The notes below the pieces were generated by a model, which worked only from the letters and a program-made list of their open reading frames with translations, searched no databases and had not been told where the DNA came from. A stretch of 64,000 bases of DNA from BM714 sp964484935 (GTDB taxonomy: Bacteria > Bacillota > Clostridia > Peptostreptococcales > BM714), in the NCBI GenBank assembly GCA_964484935.1, contig CAZAFW010000002.1:1-64000 (forward strand), given 5' to 3'. The position numbers and the translations under genes are program-made. Positions 24,126-32,874 of this stretch are shown piece after piece. The first letter of the stretch is position 1. Each line of letters begins with the position of its first letter.

Positions 24126-24214
24126 TATTTTGATTAGAAAACAATTTCAATCAGAATAATTAGTCTTGGATCCGTCCTTATTACCCGCGTCACTTCAATT
24201 CCTTTTGGACATTT

Positions 24215-24694
24215 TCAGTATCCCATCTCTCTGAGTATTCCGCTCAATGTCTTCATTCTCTCGGCAAGTATTTCATCGTCTTCACTCAATGCCTGCCTGA
24301 AAAGCTTTATATCTTCGTCAATTTTTTCGTTTTCGGTGCATATCGATACGGTCATAGCATCTCCCTGAAGTCCAACCCTGTCAATCACCGGATTATTTTC
24401 GTCATACAATTTATCATAGCGGTACGCTTCTCTGAAATGCAGCTTGCTCCTGCATATCAGTATAGCCAAATCGAGAGCCCTGTGTAGAGGCATTTCCTCA
24501 GACTGCCTGGACCATTTTTCTCCAGTATACCTCCACACCTTAGCTGAAATATCGACCTTTCCCCTGTCGTTCCACTGCGCCAATCCAAGCGAAAGCCCTT
24601 TTGCATCTGAATCATATGCTTTTCTCCCGTCTACATTTTCATAGTTTTCAGATATGATTACGGGCTTGTGTTTCAATGTTGTAGGTATTTTCAT
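24215..24694 (-). CDS. DUF6530-like hypothetical protein
   Basis: The product has 159 residues. The conserved core GLSLGLAQWNDRGKVDISA, then VWRYTGEKWSRQSEEMPLHR, is what I recall for the DUF6530 family found in many Clostridia; function unknown. The Trp/Arg-rich middle and an Asp/Glu-rich C-terminus suggest a soluble protein. GGAGGAG lies 5 bp upstream of ATG 24694. It is a single gene flanked by terminators on both sides. Confidence 0.72.
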   Translation of the reverse strand: MKIPTTLKHKPVIISENYENVDGRKAYDSDAKGLSLGLAQWNDRGKVDISAKVWRYTGEKWSRQSEEMPLHRALDLAILICRSKLHFREAYRYDKLYDENNPVIDRVGLQGDAMTVSICTENEKIDEDIKLFRQALSEDDEILAERMKTLSGILREMGY

Positions 24695-24812
24695 TGTTCT
24701 CCTCCTGCTGAATTTATTTTCAACTCAATATGTATTTACTGATTTACTAAATTACTAATTTCTAATTATTATACTACATCAGTTTATGGCAAATGTAAAG
24801 TATAATTCAAAA

Positions 24813-24847
24813 AAAGGCCTGATATGCAATATGCATATCAGGCCTTT
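24813..24847 (-). terminator. Terminator of the cupin gene
   Basis: AAAGGCCTGATATGC (24813-24827), 5-nt loop, GCATATCAGGCCTTT (24833-24847). On the minus strand a run of T follows. Confidence 0.85.
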
Positions 24848-24918
24848 GAGTTTCAAATTATTCTTACAGCATTATACTAATGCTATTCGAAGGGCACATG
24901 CCCTTCCTTTGGCACCAT

Positions 24919-25245
24919 TCATATGAATCTCAGAGAATCGCCGTTTTCCTTTGTGTTTACAAGTTGATGCCTCTTTTTGTTTGGAATAAATGCAAAACTT
25001 CCACTTTCAACGGGAATCTTCTCTTCCTGCAGATAGAGGAATCCCTCGCCCTCAAGAACATAAACTATATGGGGAAAGTCGTGGCTGTGGTCGGCTGAAT
25101 AGCCTCCTTCGCCAAGTTCAAACAATCGCATTACATAGTCATCCCAGCCTGTTTCCGGAGAAACCAATACCTTTCCCTTTACATTCTTGTACGCTTCATT
25201 CACCAGTTCAACAGCTTTAACATTTTTTTCATTCGATGCAATCAT
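24919..25245 (-). CDS. Single-domain cupin protein
   Basis: The product has 108 residues from ATG 25245 (GGAGG 6 bp upstream; a frame to 25284 lacks a site). The cupin motif 1 region reads HSHDFPHIVYVLEGEG near residue 54 (two His and the expected later Gly), and motif 2 is FIPNKKRHQLVN near 85. A metal ion is therefore likely. Such small cupins bind metals or sugars or act as minor isomerases; the substrate cannot be told. It lies 90 bp downstream of the AEC transporter gene on the same strand. Confidence 0.8.
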   Translation of the reverse strand: MIASNEKNVKAVELVNEAYKNVKGKVLVSPETGWDDYVMRLFELGEGGYSADHSHDFPHIVYVLEGEGFLYLQEEKIPVESGSFAFIPNKKRHQLVNTKENGDSLRFI

Positions 25246-25337
25246 TATAAGCCTCCAATTGATTTGATGTTCAAGCTCTTTCATAAATATTTCAGAATGC
25301 AGTCAGCAACTTGCACGCCCGCATGCCAAAGCCTCCG

Positions 25338-26267
25338 CTAAACAAACCTCAAAACCAATGCGATTATCGAAGTCACTGTCACTGCGCTTAAAATTGTTGT
25401 CTGGAAAACGGCTTGTGATGCAAAGTGGTGATCTCCGTCAAACTCTATGGCAAGAATCACTCCATTTACTGCTCCCGGGAAGGCCGCTCCTATTATAAGT
25501 ATCTGTGCCAGAATGCCCTCTATGCCAAGCAATTTGACTAGAAAAAAGGCAATTATAGGAGAAATGATTAATCTCATTGCATCCGCCAAGTAGACCATTG
25601 GATTTGTAACTTTAATTTCAGTATTTGCAAGCTGCGCGCCTAAAATAAACAAGGCCATGGGAACAACGGCCTTTGACATGAATTCTATAGCAGATAAAAC
25701 GGGAGGCCACAACTCAATCGAAAATCCACGCAACAAGAATCCAATAATTATGACATAGACAAGTGGAAGCCTGAAAACATTCTTAAATGCCTCAATTCCA
25801 GAATAAGATCCGCTGCTTGCATTATACAAACCGATTGTGTTAATCAAAATGCTTGTAGTCAAAACGACAGTTATTTGAATTGATACAGCGTAATCAACCT
25901 GAGCTCCCGCGTACAAAAGTGTGATCAGGGGAATGCCGTAATTGCCTTCGTTGATAAGGGCGCAAGCATTTACAAAAGCCTTTTCCATTGTCTTTTCAAA
26001 CTTGAATAATTTGCTTAGTATTGTCGAAAGAATTATTAGGATTGCAAATAAAACTACAACAAAAAGCACTATATTTAAAACAACCGTTCCCGACAATTTA
26101 TTGTAATAAATATTGTAGAACATCAGCGACGGCAAAAATACGAATATATGCACCTTGACCAATGACTTTATATCAAGCTTTAATTTTTTCTGCAACGCAA
26201 AACCAATTCCCGCTTGTATGAAGACAGGCAGCAATATATTTGTCAGTATGTATAATAGCGTAGACAT
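25338..26267 (-). CDS. AEC family transporter (malate/auxin efflux carrier-like)
   Basis: The product has 309 residues with ten hydrophobic helices in two halves, each with the family's broken helix: NEGNYGIPLITLLYAG (near 107) and AAFPGAVNGVILAIEFDGD (near 255). These match the AEC transporters that move malate, malonate or related organic acids. It lies just downstream of the citrate lyase operon in the same direction but with a 200-bp AT-rich gap that may hold its own promoter, so it could export a citrate fermentation product or import a dicarboxylate (inference). Confidence 0.85.
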   Translation of the reverse strand: MSTLLYILTNILLPVFIQAGIGFALQKKLKLDIKSLVKVHIFVFLPSLMFYNIYYNKLSGTVVLNIVLFVVVLFAILIILSTILSKLFKFEKTMEKAFVNACALINEGNYGIPLITLLYAGAQVDYAVSIQITVVLTTSILINTIGLYNASSGSYSGIEAFKNVFRLPLVYVIIIGFLLRGFSIELWPPVLSAIEFMSKAVVPMALFILGAQLANTEIKVTNPMVYLADAMRLIISPIIAFFLVKLLGIEGILAQILIIGAAFPGAVNGVILAIEFDGDHHFASQAVFQTTILSAVTVTSIIALVLRFV

Positions 26268-26467
26268 GAAAACTCCTTTGCTTGCATTTGATATTTCGAA
26301 TCATAGGAATTGAATTAATAATTAATTTTTATTAGTTTCACTATATAATATCACACAATCCCTTTTCATGTTGCCAAATTTAATTCATGTAATCTATTTG
26401 CTATAAAAATTTCACTATCGTTTCATCAGCCCGCAATAAAATTATTCATTTTTTTCTAAATTCATAC

Positions 26468-27778
26468 TTATTTCATAAATTTATGCACAAATATTGCAAG
26501 AGCAAGCATATCCGCGGCCCCTCCAGGACTTATATTTCTTACTATCATTTCTCTATCAAATTCTTTCAGTACGGATAATTTCGAATCGATAAAAACTCCC
26601 GAATCTTCCATCAAGGCAGCGGCCGTCTTCTTTACCCATTCTGCCGCTTTGGGTCCGCCTCTGCGATATACATTGCTGTCATCGAGTACTGCCATAATGG
26701 AAACAAGACTCTTTACCGATGCCCTATTTTCATCAAAATTTGAATTCATTACTTCTCTGTATACCGGCAAGCCAACATTGAATGCAACGGGAAAACCTTT
26801 TTCTGCTTCCCCTCTTATCCCCGTCACTCCATATGCATCATATGCTTTTTCGCCATGAGTGATTGTCTTCGTCTTGTTTTTCAATTCCAGGAATGACAGC
26901 CCTTGCAACATGGATGATATCGCCGCCGAAAGCGACTCGACTGAAAGCTCTCCTCTTCTTTTAAGATAACACCCTGCCCCGACTGCCAATCCCAATGAAA
27001 AGATTTGACCCTTATGGGTATTTACTCCTCCGGTAGAATTCAGCATCGCTTCCTCGGCACGCTTTCCAATAGGTCTCAACTCCGAAAAAAGATCACTCGG
27101 ACTTCCACACCAAACAACGGAAACTTCAGCCATTTCCCTGAAATACGGAGTCAAGGCATTAATGCTTCTAATGAAAGTACCGCGATTCATGTCCGTGTGC
27201 GCTCCGTTGTTGCTCTTGTCGACCAAACCTGGTTTGGGGGTGGCGTCAACCTCTCTATGCATTGCTATTGAAACTGATTCTACAGCGGTATCGACGATGG
27301 ATGAATCCCAAGACTCAATACTTTTGTCTATCCTTTTTATAAGCTCTTCCATTGTATGCTTTCCAGTTATCCGACACATGTTGGCAGCTTCTCCGCAAAG
27401 CAAGCAAACACGTTTGCCTCCATTCGTATTACGGTTTAATCCGGATATATCTATATCAAACAAACGTCCAAGCGGGTGGCTCTCCTCTATGTCCATGGCA
27501 AATCTTTTCAATTCTTCCGGTTTTCCTTTTGCTACAATAAAACCCTCCGGTCCGTCAGCGCTCTCCCTAAATGATTCATGAATTATTGCTCCTTGCGACA
27601 ATCGCCTGCTAATTTCATTAAACGCAAGAAGTCCTATCCAAGAATAGTCATCATCCGCCTTTTTTCCTCCCGGAATATTTACCGTTACAGAAATCACAGA
27701 CCTCGAATATGTTTTTTCAAGCTTTTCTATTTCAAGACCTCTCTCTTCACGCGCCTTGAGAATGGCGGCTGCTTTCAT
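26468..27778 (-). CDS. citXG: CitXG fusion: citrate lyase prosthetic group synthesis and transfer
   Basis: The product has 436 residues from ATG 27778 (AAGGAG 8 bp upstream; GTG 27787 is a weaker option). The N-terminal ~150 residues are CitX, with HPLGRLFDIDI and RVCLLCGEAANMC near 128. The C-terminal ~280 residues are CitG, with EVDATPKPGLVDKSNNGAH, the ATP site segment GGVNTHKGQIFSLG and ISPGGAADMLA. CitG makes triphosphoribosyl-dephospho-CoA and CitX attaches it to CitD. The fused form is known in Haemophilus and some Clostridia. It is last in the citCDEF-XG operon, its start adjoining the citF stop. Confidence 0.9.
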   Translation of the reverse strand: MKAAAILKAREERGLEIEKLEKTYSRSVISVTVNIPGGKKADDDYSWIGLLAFNEISRRLSQGAIIHESFRESADGPEGFIVAKGKPEELKRFAMDIEESHPLGRLFDIDISGLNRNTNGGKRVCLLCGEAANMCRITGKHTMEELIKRIDKSIESWDSSIVDTAVESVSIAMHREVDATPKPGLVDKSNNGAHTDMNRGTFIRSINALTPYFREMAEVSVVWCGSPSDLFSELRPIGKRAEEAMLNSTGGVNTHKGQIFSLGLAVGAGCYLKRRGELSVESLSAAISSMLQGLSFLELKNKTKTITHGEKAYDAYGVTGIRGEAEKGFPVAFNVGLPVYREVMNSNFDENRASVKSLVSIMAVLDDSNVYRRGGPKAAEWVKKTAAALMEDSGVFIDSKLSVLKEFDREMIVRNISPGGAADMLALAIFVHKFMK

Positions 27779-27783
27779 ACATA

Positions 27784-29193
27784 TCACTCCTTGGCCGGTT
27801 GGTAAACCTTATCGATTATTTCTCCATTCCTATACTCGACAAATCCGATTACCCTGTCGGTGAACGAAACCTTGCGCGGCTTACCTGCCATTTTCTCAGC
27901 CATTTCCTTAAGCTCGACAATATCGACAACAGGCAATCCTTTTTCCTTTAAAGACTTCATCAAGTCCATTCTTGACGGGTTGACGGCCATTCCCCTTTCA
28001 GTAACAAGCACATCCACCGTTTCCCCCGGGGTAACCTTCGTTGTAACCCTGTCAACTACGATAGGCAAACGCGCCCTGAGCAAATTGGCGACTATTATGG
28101 TCAATTTGGCGCCTTGGGCGGTATCGCTGTGGCCCCCCGATCCACCCATTATATTCCCGCTTGAATCGGTAAGCACGTTCACATTGAAATCCGTATCTAT
28201 TTCTGTAGCGCCTAAAACCACTACATCGAGACTCTCGACTGCACAGCTTTTAGCCGACGGATTTGCGTATTGGGATGCCGAAACTTCAATGTGGTTTGGA
28301 TTTTTCCTTATAGACCTCACGGCATCGAGATCGAAGCATTGCACATCAATCAATTTTTCGAACAGTCCGTCTTCCAGCATACCAACAAAAAATGCTGTTA
28401 TTCCGCCCATTCCGAAACTCCCTTTTATCCCTCCCGAAACCATTTTCTCGCGCAAGTGATAGGCTGTTGCAAGAGAGGCGCCTCCGGCTCCGGTTTGAAA
28501 CGAAATTCCGTCCTTGAGCAATCCTGAAGCCTCAATTACATCCGCTGCATGACGCGCTATGACATGACCAACAGGATCACGCGTAACCTGCGTTGTCCCA
28601 GAGACTATGCCTGAAGTATCGCCTATGGAATCTACAACAACAACATGATCCACCTTTGTCTCGTCTATGCTTATGGGCCCATTGGGATAAGCTGTCAGGT
28701 TGTCAGTTATAGCAATGACCTTCCCCGCCATTTGGGCGTCGGGCATTGCATATCCAAGCGAACCGCAAGACGAAGGACCCCTTACTCCATTGAGGTTTCC
28801 CATTTTATCACTAGAAGGCGATGCAATAAAGGCTACGTCAATTTTCAGACTTCCATCCATAATTGCCCTTGGCCTTCCCCCGTGCGTTCTTAACATCACA
28901 GGCTTTTTCAGCATGCCGTTTGTTACAGCTTCCGCAAGTGGTCCCGACATGTAATTACAATCTATGGCTGTAATGGTGCCTGTCTTTATATGGCGTACAA
29001 GCTTGCCATGAATGGGGAAAAAAGAACTTGCCGCTATTCGGATATTTGAAATCCCCAAATCGGCTATTTCATCCATTACCATATTCATCACAAAATCGCC
29101 ATTCCTTAGATGGTGATGGAATGAAACAGTCATTCCGCTTTTCAATCCTGAAGCTATTATGGCTTTTCTAAGTGACTTTCTTATTTTACTCAT
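27784..29193 (-). CDS. citF: Citrate lyase alpha subunit (citrate:acetyl-ACP transferase)
   Basis: The product has 469 residues. GMTVSFHHHLRNGDF near the N-terminus, MSGPLAEAV, RTHGGRPRAI, GASLATAYHLREKM and GGSGGHSDTAQGAKL match the CitF family of CoA-transferase fold proteins. It exchanges the acetyl group of the CitD prosthetic arm for citrate, giving citryl-ACP. E. coli CitF has ~510 residues; this one has a shorter N-terminus. It overlaps citE by 8 bp, and AAAGGAGG precedes the ATG. Confidence 0.93.
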   Translation of the reverse strand: MSKIRKSLRKAIIASGLKSGMTVSFHHHLRNGDFVMNMVMDEIADLGISNIRIAASSFFPIHGKLVRHIKTGTITAIDCNYMSGPLAEAVTNGMLKKPVMLRTHGGRPRAIMDGSLKIDVAFIASPSSDKMGNLNGVRGPSSCGSLGYAMPDAQMAGKVIAITDNLTAYPNGPISIDETKVDHVVVVDSIGDTSGIVSGTTQVTRDPVGHVIARHAADVIEASGLLKDGISFQTGAGGASLATAYHLREKMVSGGIKGSFGMGGITAFFVGMLEDGLFEKLIDVQCFDLDAVRSIRKNPNHIEVSASQYANPSAKSCAVESLDVVVLGATEIDTDFNVNVLTDSSGNIMGGSGGHSDTAQGAKLTIIVANLLRARLPIVVDRVTTKVTPGETVDVLVTERGMAVNPSRMDLMKSLKEKGLPVVDIVELKEMAEKMAGKPRKVSFTDRVIGFVEYRNGEIIDKVYQPAKE

Positions 29194-30046
29194 AGCGGAA
29201 ATCCTCCTTTATGCCGGCTGCCCTCAAAACTTTCATAGCCCTCAATACAATCGGCTTGTCTATCATCTTTCCATCCATGGAAGCCACTCCTTTGCCTGAC
29301 TTTTCAGCTTCCTTCACGGTATCCATGACGCGGATTGCATAACGGATTTCTTCATCTTGTGGATAAAAAATTTCCCGAATGAATCCACAATGTCTTGGAG
29401 ATATTGAAGCCTTTCCATCAAAGCCCAACGCTTTTGCAAAAAACGTATCCTTTCTAAGCCCCTCGATATCCTCTACATCCGTAAATGGAGTGTCGATTGC
29501 CTCAACACCTGCCGCCACCGCACCATTTACTATCCTGCCCCTTGCCCAGAATATTTCCTCGCCTCCCTTTGTCCTTACAGCTCCTATGTCTGCCGTATAG
29601 TCCTCGGCGCCGAAGAAAATGCCCCTGATGCGTTTAGATGATGCGGCAATTTCATATACATTTTCAACTCCCAATGCCGATTCAACCAAAGGTATAAGGT
29701 ATATGCCTTCTGCTTCAGGAATGGAATCCAAAATTTCGGATATTGCTTTTATGTCCTCTCCGCGCTCGGCCTTTGGTATTACCAAGCCGTCAATCCCGGC
29801 CTTGGCTACAGTTCTAATATCCGACTCCCAATGAGGAGTATCCATTGCATTTATTCTGACTGATGTTTCGCAACCTTCGTATTCCATGCTTTCAAGCGCA
29901 TTTTTAATCAACATTCTTGCGGCGTCTTTTTGGTCTCCTGCAACCGCGTCCTCCAAATCAAAAATAACCGTGTCTGCTCCAAGAATTCCCGCATTTTGAA
30001 TCATTGAAGGATTGTTTCCCGGTATGAAAAGCAAATTGGTCCCCAT
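29186..30046 (-). CDS. citE: Citrate lyase beta subunit (citryl-ACP lyase)
   Basis: The product has 286 residues of the CitE/HpcH TIM-barrel family. LFIPGNNPSMI, FDLEDAV (metal ligand Glu/Asp), SVRINAMDTPHW-type segment VRINAMDTPHWE, PLVESALGVENVYEIA and FFGAEDYTADIG are all recognisable. It splits citryl-ACP into oxaloacetate and acetyl-ACP with Mg2+. Two bp separate it from citD, and it overlaps citF by 8 bp. Confidence 0.93.
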   Translation of the reverse strand: MGTNLLFIPGNNPSMIQNAGILGADTVIFDLEDAVAGDQKDAARMLIKNALESMEYEGCETSVRINAMDTPHWESDIRTVAKAGIDGLVIPKAERGEDIKAISEILDSIPEAEGIYLIPLVESALGVENVYEIAASSKRIRGIFFGAEDYTADIGAVRTKGGEEIFWARGRIVNGAVAAGVEAIDTPFTDVEDIEGLRKDTFFAKALGFDGKASISPRHCGFIREIFYPQDEEIRYAIRVMDTVKEAEKSGKGVASMDGKMIDKPIVLRAMKVLRAAGIKEDFRYE

Positions 30047-30048
30047 CT

Positions 30049-30321
30049 TTAAACCTCCTTCTTAAAACGCTCTATAGCGGTTTCAATTCGGGCTCTTATC
30101 GCATAATCCAATGCGCCCCTGTCCTGTATCAGGATCCGCACATTGTCCATACCCTTAAGGGCTGCAATTTCATAGGCTATTTCAACAATTCTATCCCCAT
30201 ATTGCTTTTCGACGATACTGTGCATTACAATTTCCAATTCTTCTCCGGGCTTTTTTTCATCGATTACAACCAGCAAATCACTCGATTCCAGGCTTCCTGC
30301 TTTCGCATTCCTTTTTTCCAT
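30049..30321 (-). CDS. citD: Citrate lyase gamma subunit (acyl carrier)
   Basis: The product has 90 residues from ATG 30321 (AGGAGG 8 bp upstream; GTG 30330 is possible but abuts the site). AGSLESSDLLV holds the Ser that carries the phosphoribosyl-dephospho-CoA arm, by comparison with Ser14 of Klebsiella CitD. The rest (GEELEIVMHSIVEKQYG, VRILIQDRGALDYAIRARIE) follows the family. It sits 12 bp after the citC stop in the operon. Confidence 0.92.
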   Translation of the reverse strand: MEKRNAKAGSLESSDLLVVIDEKKPGEELEIVMHSIVEKQYGDRIVEIAYEIAALKGMDNVRILIQDRGALDYAIRARIETAIERFKKEV

Positions 30322-30333
30322 AATCTGCACCTC

Positions 30334-31374
30334 CTAGTGCCGCGATAAGGTTTGTCTTATTTTTTCTATTGTGCACTTGGCTCTTTCGGATGTTATATAA
30401 TCCAATGTCGTTTGTGGAACCATGCTGCGTACGGTCTCCATGTCACCCGTTCTCAAAGCCTCCCTCACTGCGCTGGCACTTACAATTTTGCCTCCTTCCT
30501 CCATGCGGTCCGCAATATTGAGCTTTATCTCGTACAATTCGAGAATCCTTGCAAGCGAATTGTTGTATGCCTCAGTTACATTGCAATACGGTTCTCTTCC
30601 AACCCACCTTTTTTCAATCATCAGTGTAGAAGCTATGTGCTCGGCAAAAATTTCAGCGTCAAGTTCTGTTTGAACTCTCAACAAGTCTTCAGCATGAGTG
30701 AAATATGACGGGAATGCCACAGGAGATATTATGTACGGGCCTCCAGGTAAAACCACAACATTTTCAAGGTCTTTCACCCCTTCACTAACCATTTTGATTC
30801 TTTCATCAAATCGAAACAGCGACTTTTCGGTCTCTACAACGAAAACATACACTACTTCGGATTCACGTATGGCACATTCAATCAGATAGCGATGCCCCTT
30901 GGTAAAAGGATTGCAATTAACCACAACGGCCGATGCACTTACCGCTTCATCCACTCTGGAAACGGCAAGTTCTTTTTTATACTTCTCAATCCCTTCTGCT
31001 CCCCATTCAAGCAGCGCAGCATCCGTAAAAGTTCCTCCTACCTTTCGAAATCCCAGCCCTTTGAATATTTCTTTGTTTGCAGGCTTTGTAAATACAAAAA
31101 TATGCGAATGGCCTCTCGATAACATTTCGCGTACAGTTTCACCCAAAAGTGGTGCCGCAAGACCCGCTCCGCGAAATTTTTCATCTATTGCAATTTGCTT
31201 CATGACGTTTCCCGAAAAAGAAGCTGTCGCAACGATAGAGCCGTCCCTTTCCAGAACAAGTGTTTTTTCTGTGTCATCGTCGAAACCCAATCCAGAGGAT
31301 TCTTCGAGAAACGAAACCACTCTATTTCTTTCGACAAGATTTTGATTGTCAATTATTCTTACTGTTTCATCCAT
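30334..31374 (-). CDS. citC: [Citrate (pro-3S)-lyase] ligase
   Basis: The product has 346 residues from ATG 31374 (GGGGG 7 bp upstream); an in-frame ATG far upstream is rejected because it would give an odd hydrophobic extension. The N-terminal GNAT-like part (KFRGAGLAAPLLGETV) is followed by the nucleotidyl-transferase motif NPFTKGHRYLIE near residue 160 and RAKCTIEKIRQTL at the end. CitC acetylates the CitD thiol using ATP, activating citrate lyase. First gene of the lyase operon; a terminator-like hairpin lies between it and the transporter upstream. Confidence 0.92.
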   Translation of the reverse strand: MDETVRIIDNQNLVERNRVVSFLEESSGLGFDDDTEKTLVLERDGSIVATASFSGNVMKQIAIDEKFRGAGLAAPLLGETVREMLSRGHSHIFVFTKPANKEIFKGLGFRKVGGTFTDAALLEWGAEGIEKYKKELAVSRVDEAVSASAVVVNCNPFTKGHRYLIECAIRESEVVYVFVVETEKSLFRFDERIKMVSEGVKDLENVVVLPGGPYIISPVAFPSYFTHAEDLLRVQTELDAEIFAEHIASTLMIEKRWVGREPYCNVTEAYNNSLARILELYEIKLNIADRMEEGGKIVSASAVREALRTGDMETVRSMVPQTTLDYITSERAKCTIEKIRQTLSRH

Positions 31375-31440
31375 GATTATTCCCCCATGCCGATAAATTT
31401 CAGTCCCTCTTCCTGTTATATGAAGAATATCCAACAGCAA

Positions 31441-31512
31441 AAGGATGCGAACAAGCCGCATCCTTTTCCATAATATGGATGGACACTAAAAGGTCTGTCC
31501 CTTTTTAGTCCT
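31441..31512 (-). terminator. Hairpins between the citrate transporter and citC
   Basis: AAGGATGCG (31441-31449) and CGCATCCTT (31457-31465) form a 9-bp stem; on the minus strand TTGCTG follows, a weak T-tract. A second imperfect hairpin with GGAC/GTCC ends spans about 31481-31512, 20 bp after the transporter stop. Together they may reduce read-through from transporter to lyase genes, or set differential expression. Confidence 0.55.
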
Positions 31513-31529
31513 TTTGTTTATGGATAAAT

Positions 31530-32840
31530 CTAGGCGAATATTTTAAGCAATGTTGTTGCAAGTATTATTATGAATGCTCCTCCTAGCCTTGATGAAATCT
31601 GTGCGAAAGGCATTAGGGCCATTCTCTTTGAAGCTGACAAAACAGCGACGTCACCGGTTCCGCCCATGTTAGCCATGCAAAGCCCTGCTGTTATGGCTGA
31701 CTCTATTGGATAGAATCCCATGAAATATCCTACTATTCCTGACCCAATTACGGAACCTACAACTGTAACTGCAACGAGTATGATGTACTGAACGGTAAAT
31801 GCCGAAAGTACAGCTGCAAGATCTGTGTATGCGGCTCCGATTCCAATCAGAAGTGCCGGAGTCAGGTTATCCATTATGAATCTGAAGAACTGGTTTGCGC
31901 CTACTTCGTAACGCTTGGGAAGTAAACCGAAAGCTTTGAATAATGCTACCGAAATTATCATAAGAGCATATGAATGAATCGGAATGAACTTAGCGAGTAT
32001 TTTGCCCCAAACGAAGAATGTTGTTGCCAAAGCCATTCCAACGCCCATAAGTTTTATGTCTGTTTTGTGATTTGTTTCTGTGGGTGTGAAATCGTTGTCC
32101 TTGTTAATCATAAGTTCGCCGTTTCCTGTAAGAGACGGCTTTGCTTTGCCGAGCTTGTCAAGCAAGCCGGCCACAACGATTGCCATAGCATTCCCCATTG
32201 CAAGCGCCGGAATCATAACCGAAAGCATTTCTTTTGGGTCAACCGAGAAGAAATCCCCAAACATTTCTGAAAGAGGAACAGCTCCTGCTCCCATTCCGCC
32301 CCCCATTATGGGGACTCCTATATAAAGTATTGCCTGCTTCATTCCAAAGCCCATGAGTCCTCCAACTATTCCAACAAGGCCTAGAGCAACCGCAACCCCG
32401 CCTAAAATAGCCGGAAGGTACCTAACCGAAGCCTTGATTAGGAGCTTTCTGTCCATTCCAAGTATGCTGCCCGTGATTAGTGCTGCAATGTAGAAACTAA
32501 GAAAAGATCCTCCGCTCTTTGTAAATGCAATTACAATATCTGTTGTTTTTTCGGGAATCATTCCATAAGTAAACAAAGCCGCACTTCCGAATATTACAAC
32601 AATAGGTCCTCCACCGAAGTAATCTTTTATGATGGGTGTCCTGTTGCCGATTTCATCGAGTATTGCTCCAAGAACCATCATGAATGGAATCGCTCCGACC
32701 AGTCCTCCGGGAAGAACTCCCATGAAAACCGCTGCGAATACCACTGCTGCGCAAACACCGAAGACCGGCAGCGACATCCCCATGATTTTGTAGCCTTTTT
32801 CTTCGCCCATGCTGCTTTCAATCTTTAATGACGTAGACAT
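31530..32840 (-). CDS. 2-hydroxycarboxylate transporter (CitS/CitP family)
   Basis: The product has 436 residues with about eleven membrane segments. GGGPIVVIFGSAAL, MGGGMGAGAVPLSEM (GGxG loop) and NMGGTGDVAVLSASKRM, the second re-entrant loop with GGxG and a conserved Arg-containing segment, match the 2HCT family that carries citrate or malate with Na+ or H+ or in exchange for lactate. Its location between citC and the malic enzyme-like gene makes citrate the likely substrate. The mechanism (symport versus exchange) cannot be read from the sequence. Confidence 0.9.
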   Translation of the reverse strand: MSTSLKIESSMGEEKGYKIMGMSLPVFGVCAAVVFAAVFMGVLPGGLVGAIPFMMVLGAILDEIGNRTPIIKDYFGGGPIVVIFGSAALFTYGMIPEKTTDIVIAFTKSGGSFLSFYIAALITGSILGMDRKLLIKASVRYLPAILGGVAVALGLVGIVGGLMGFGMKQAILYIGVPIMGGGMGAGAVPLSEMFGDFFSVDPKEMLSVMIPALAMGNAMAIVVAGLLDKLGKAKPSLTGNGELMINKDNDFTPTETNHKTDIKLMGVGMALATTFFVWGKILAKFIPIHSYALMIISVALFKAFGLLPKRYEVGANQFFRFIMDNLTPALLIGIGAAYTDLAAVLSAFTVQYIILVAVTVVGSVIGSGIVGYFMGFYPIESAITAGLCMANMGGTGDVAVLSASKRMALMPFAQISSRLGGAFIIILATTLLKIFA

Positions 32841-32874
32841 CTAAAAACCTCCTCATAATATTTGTATGATTGCT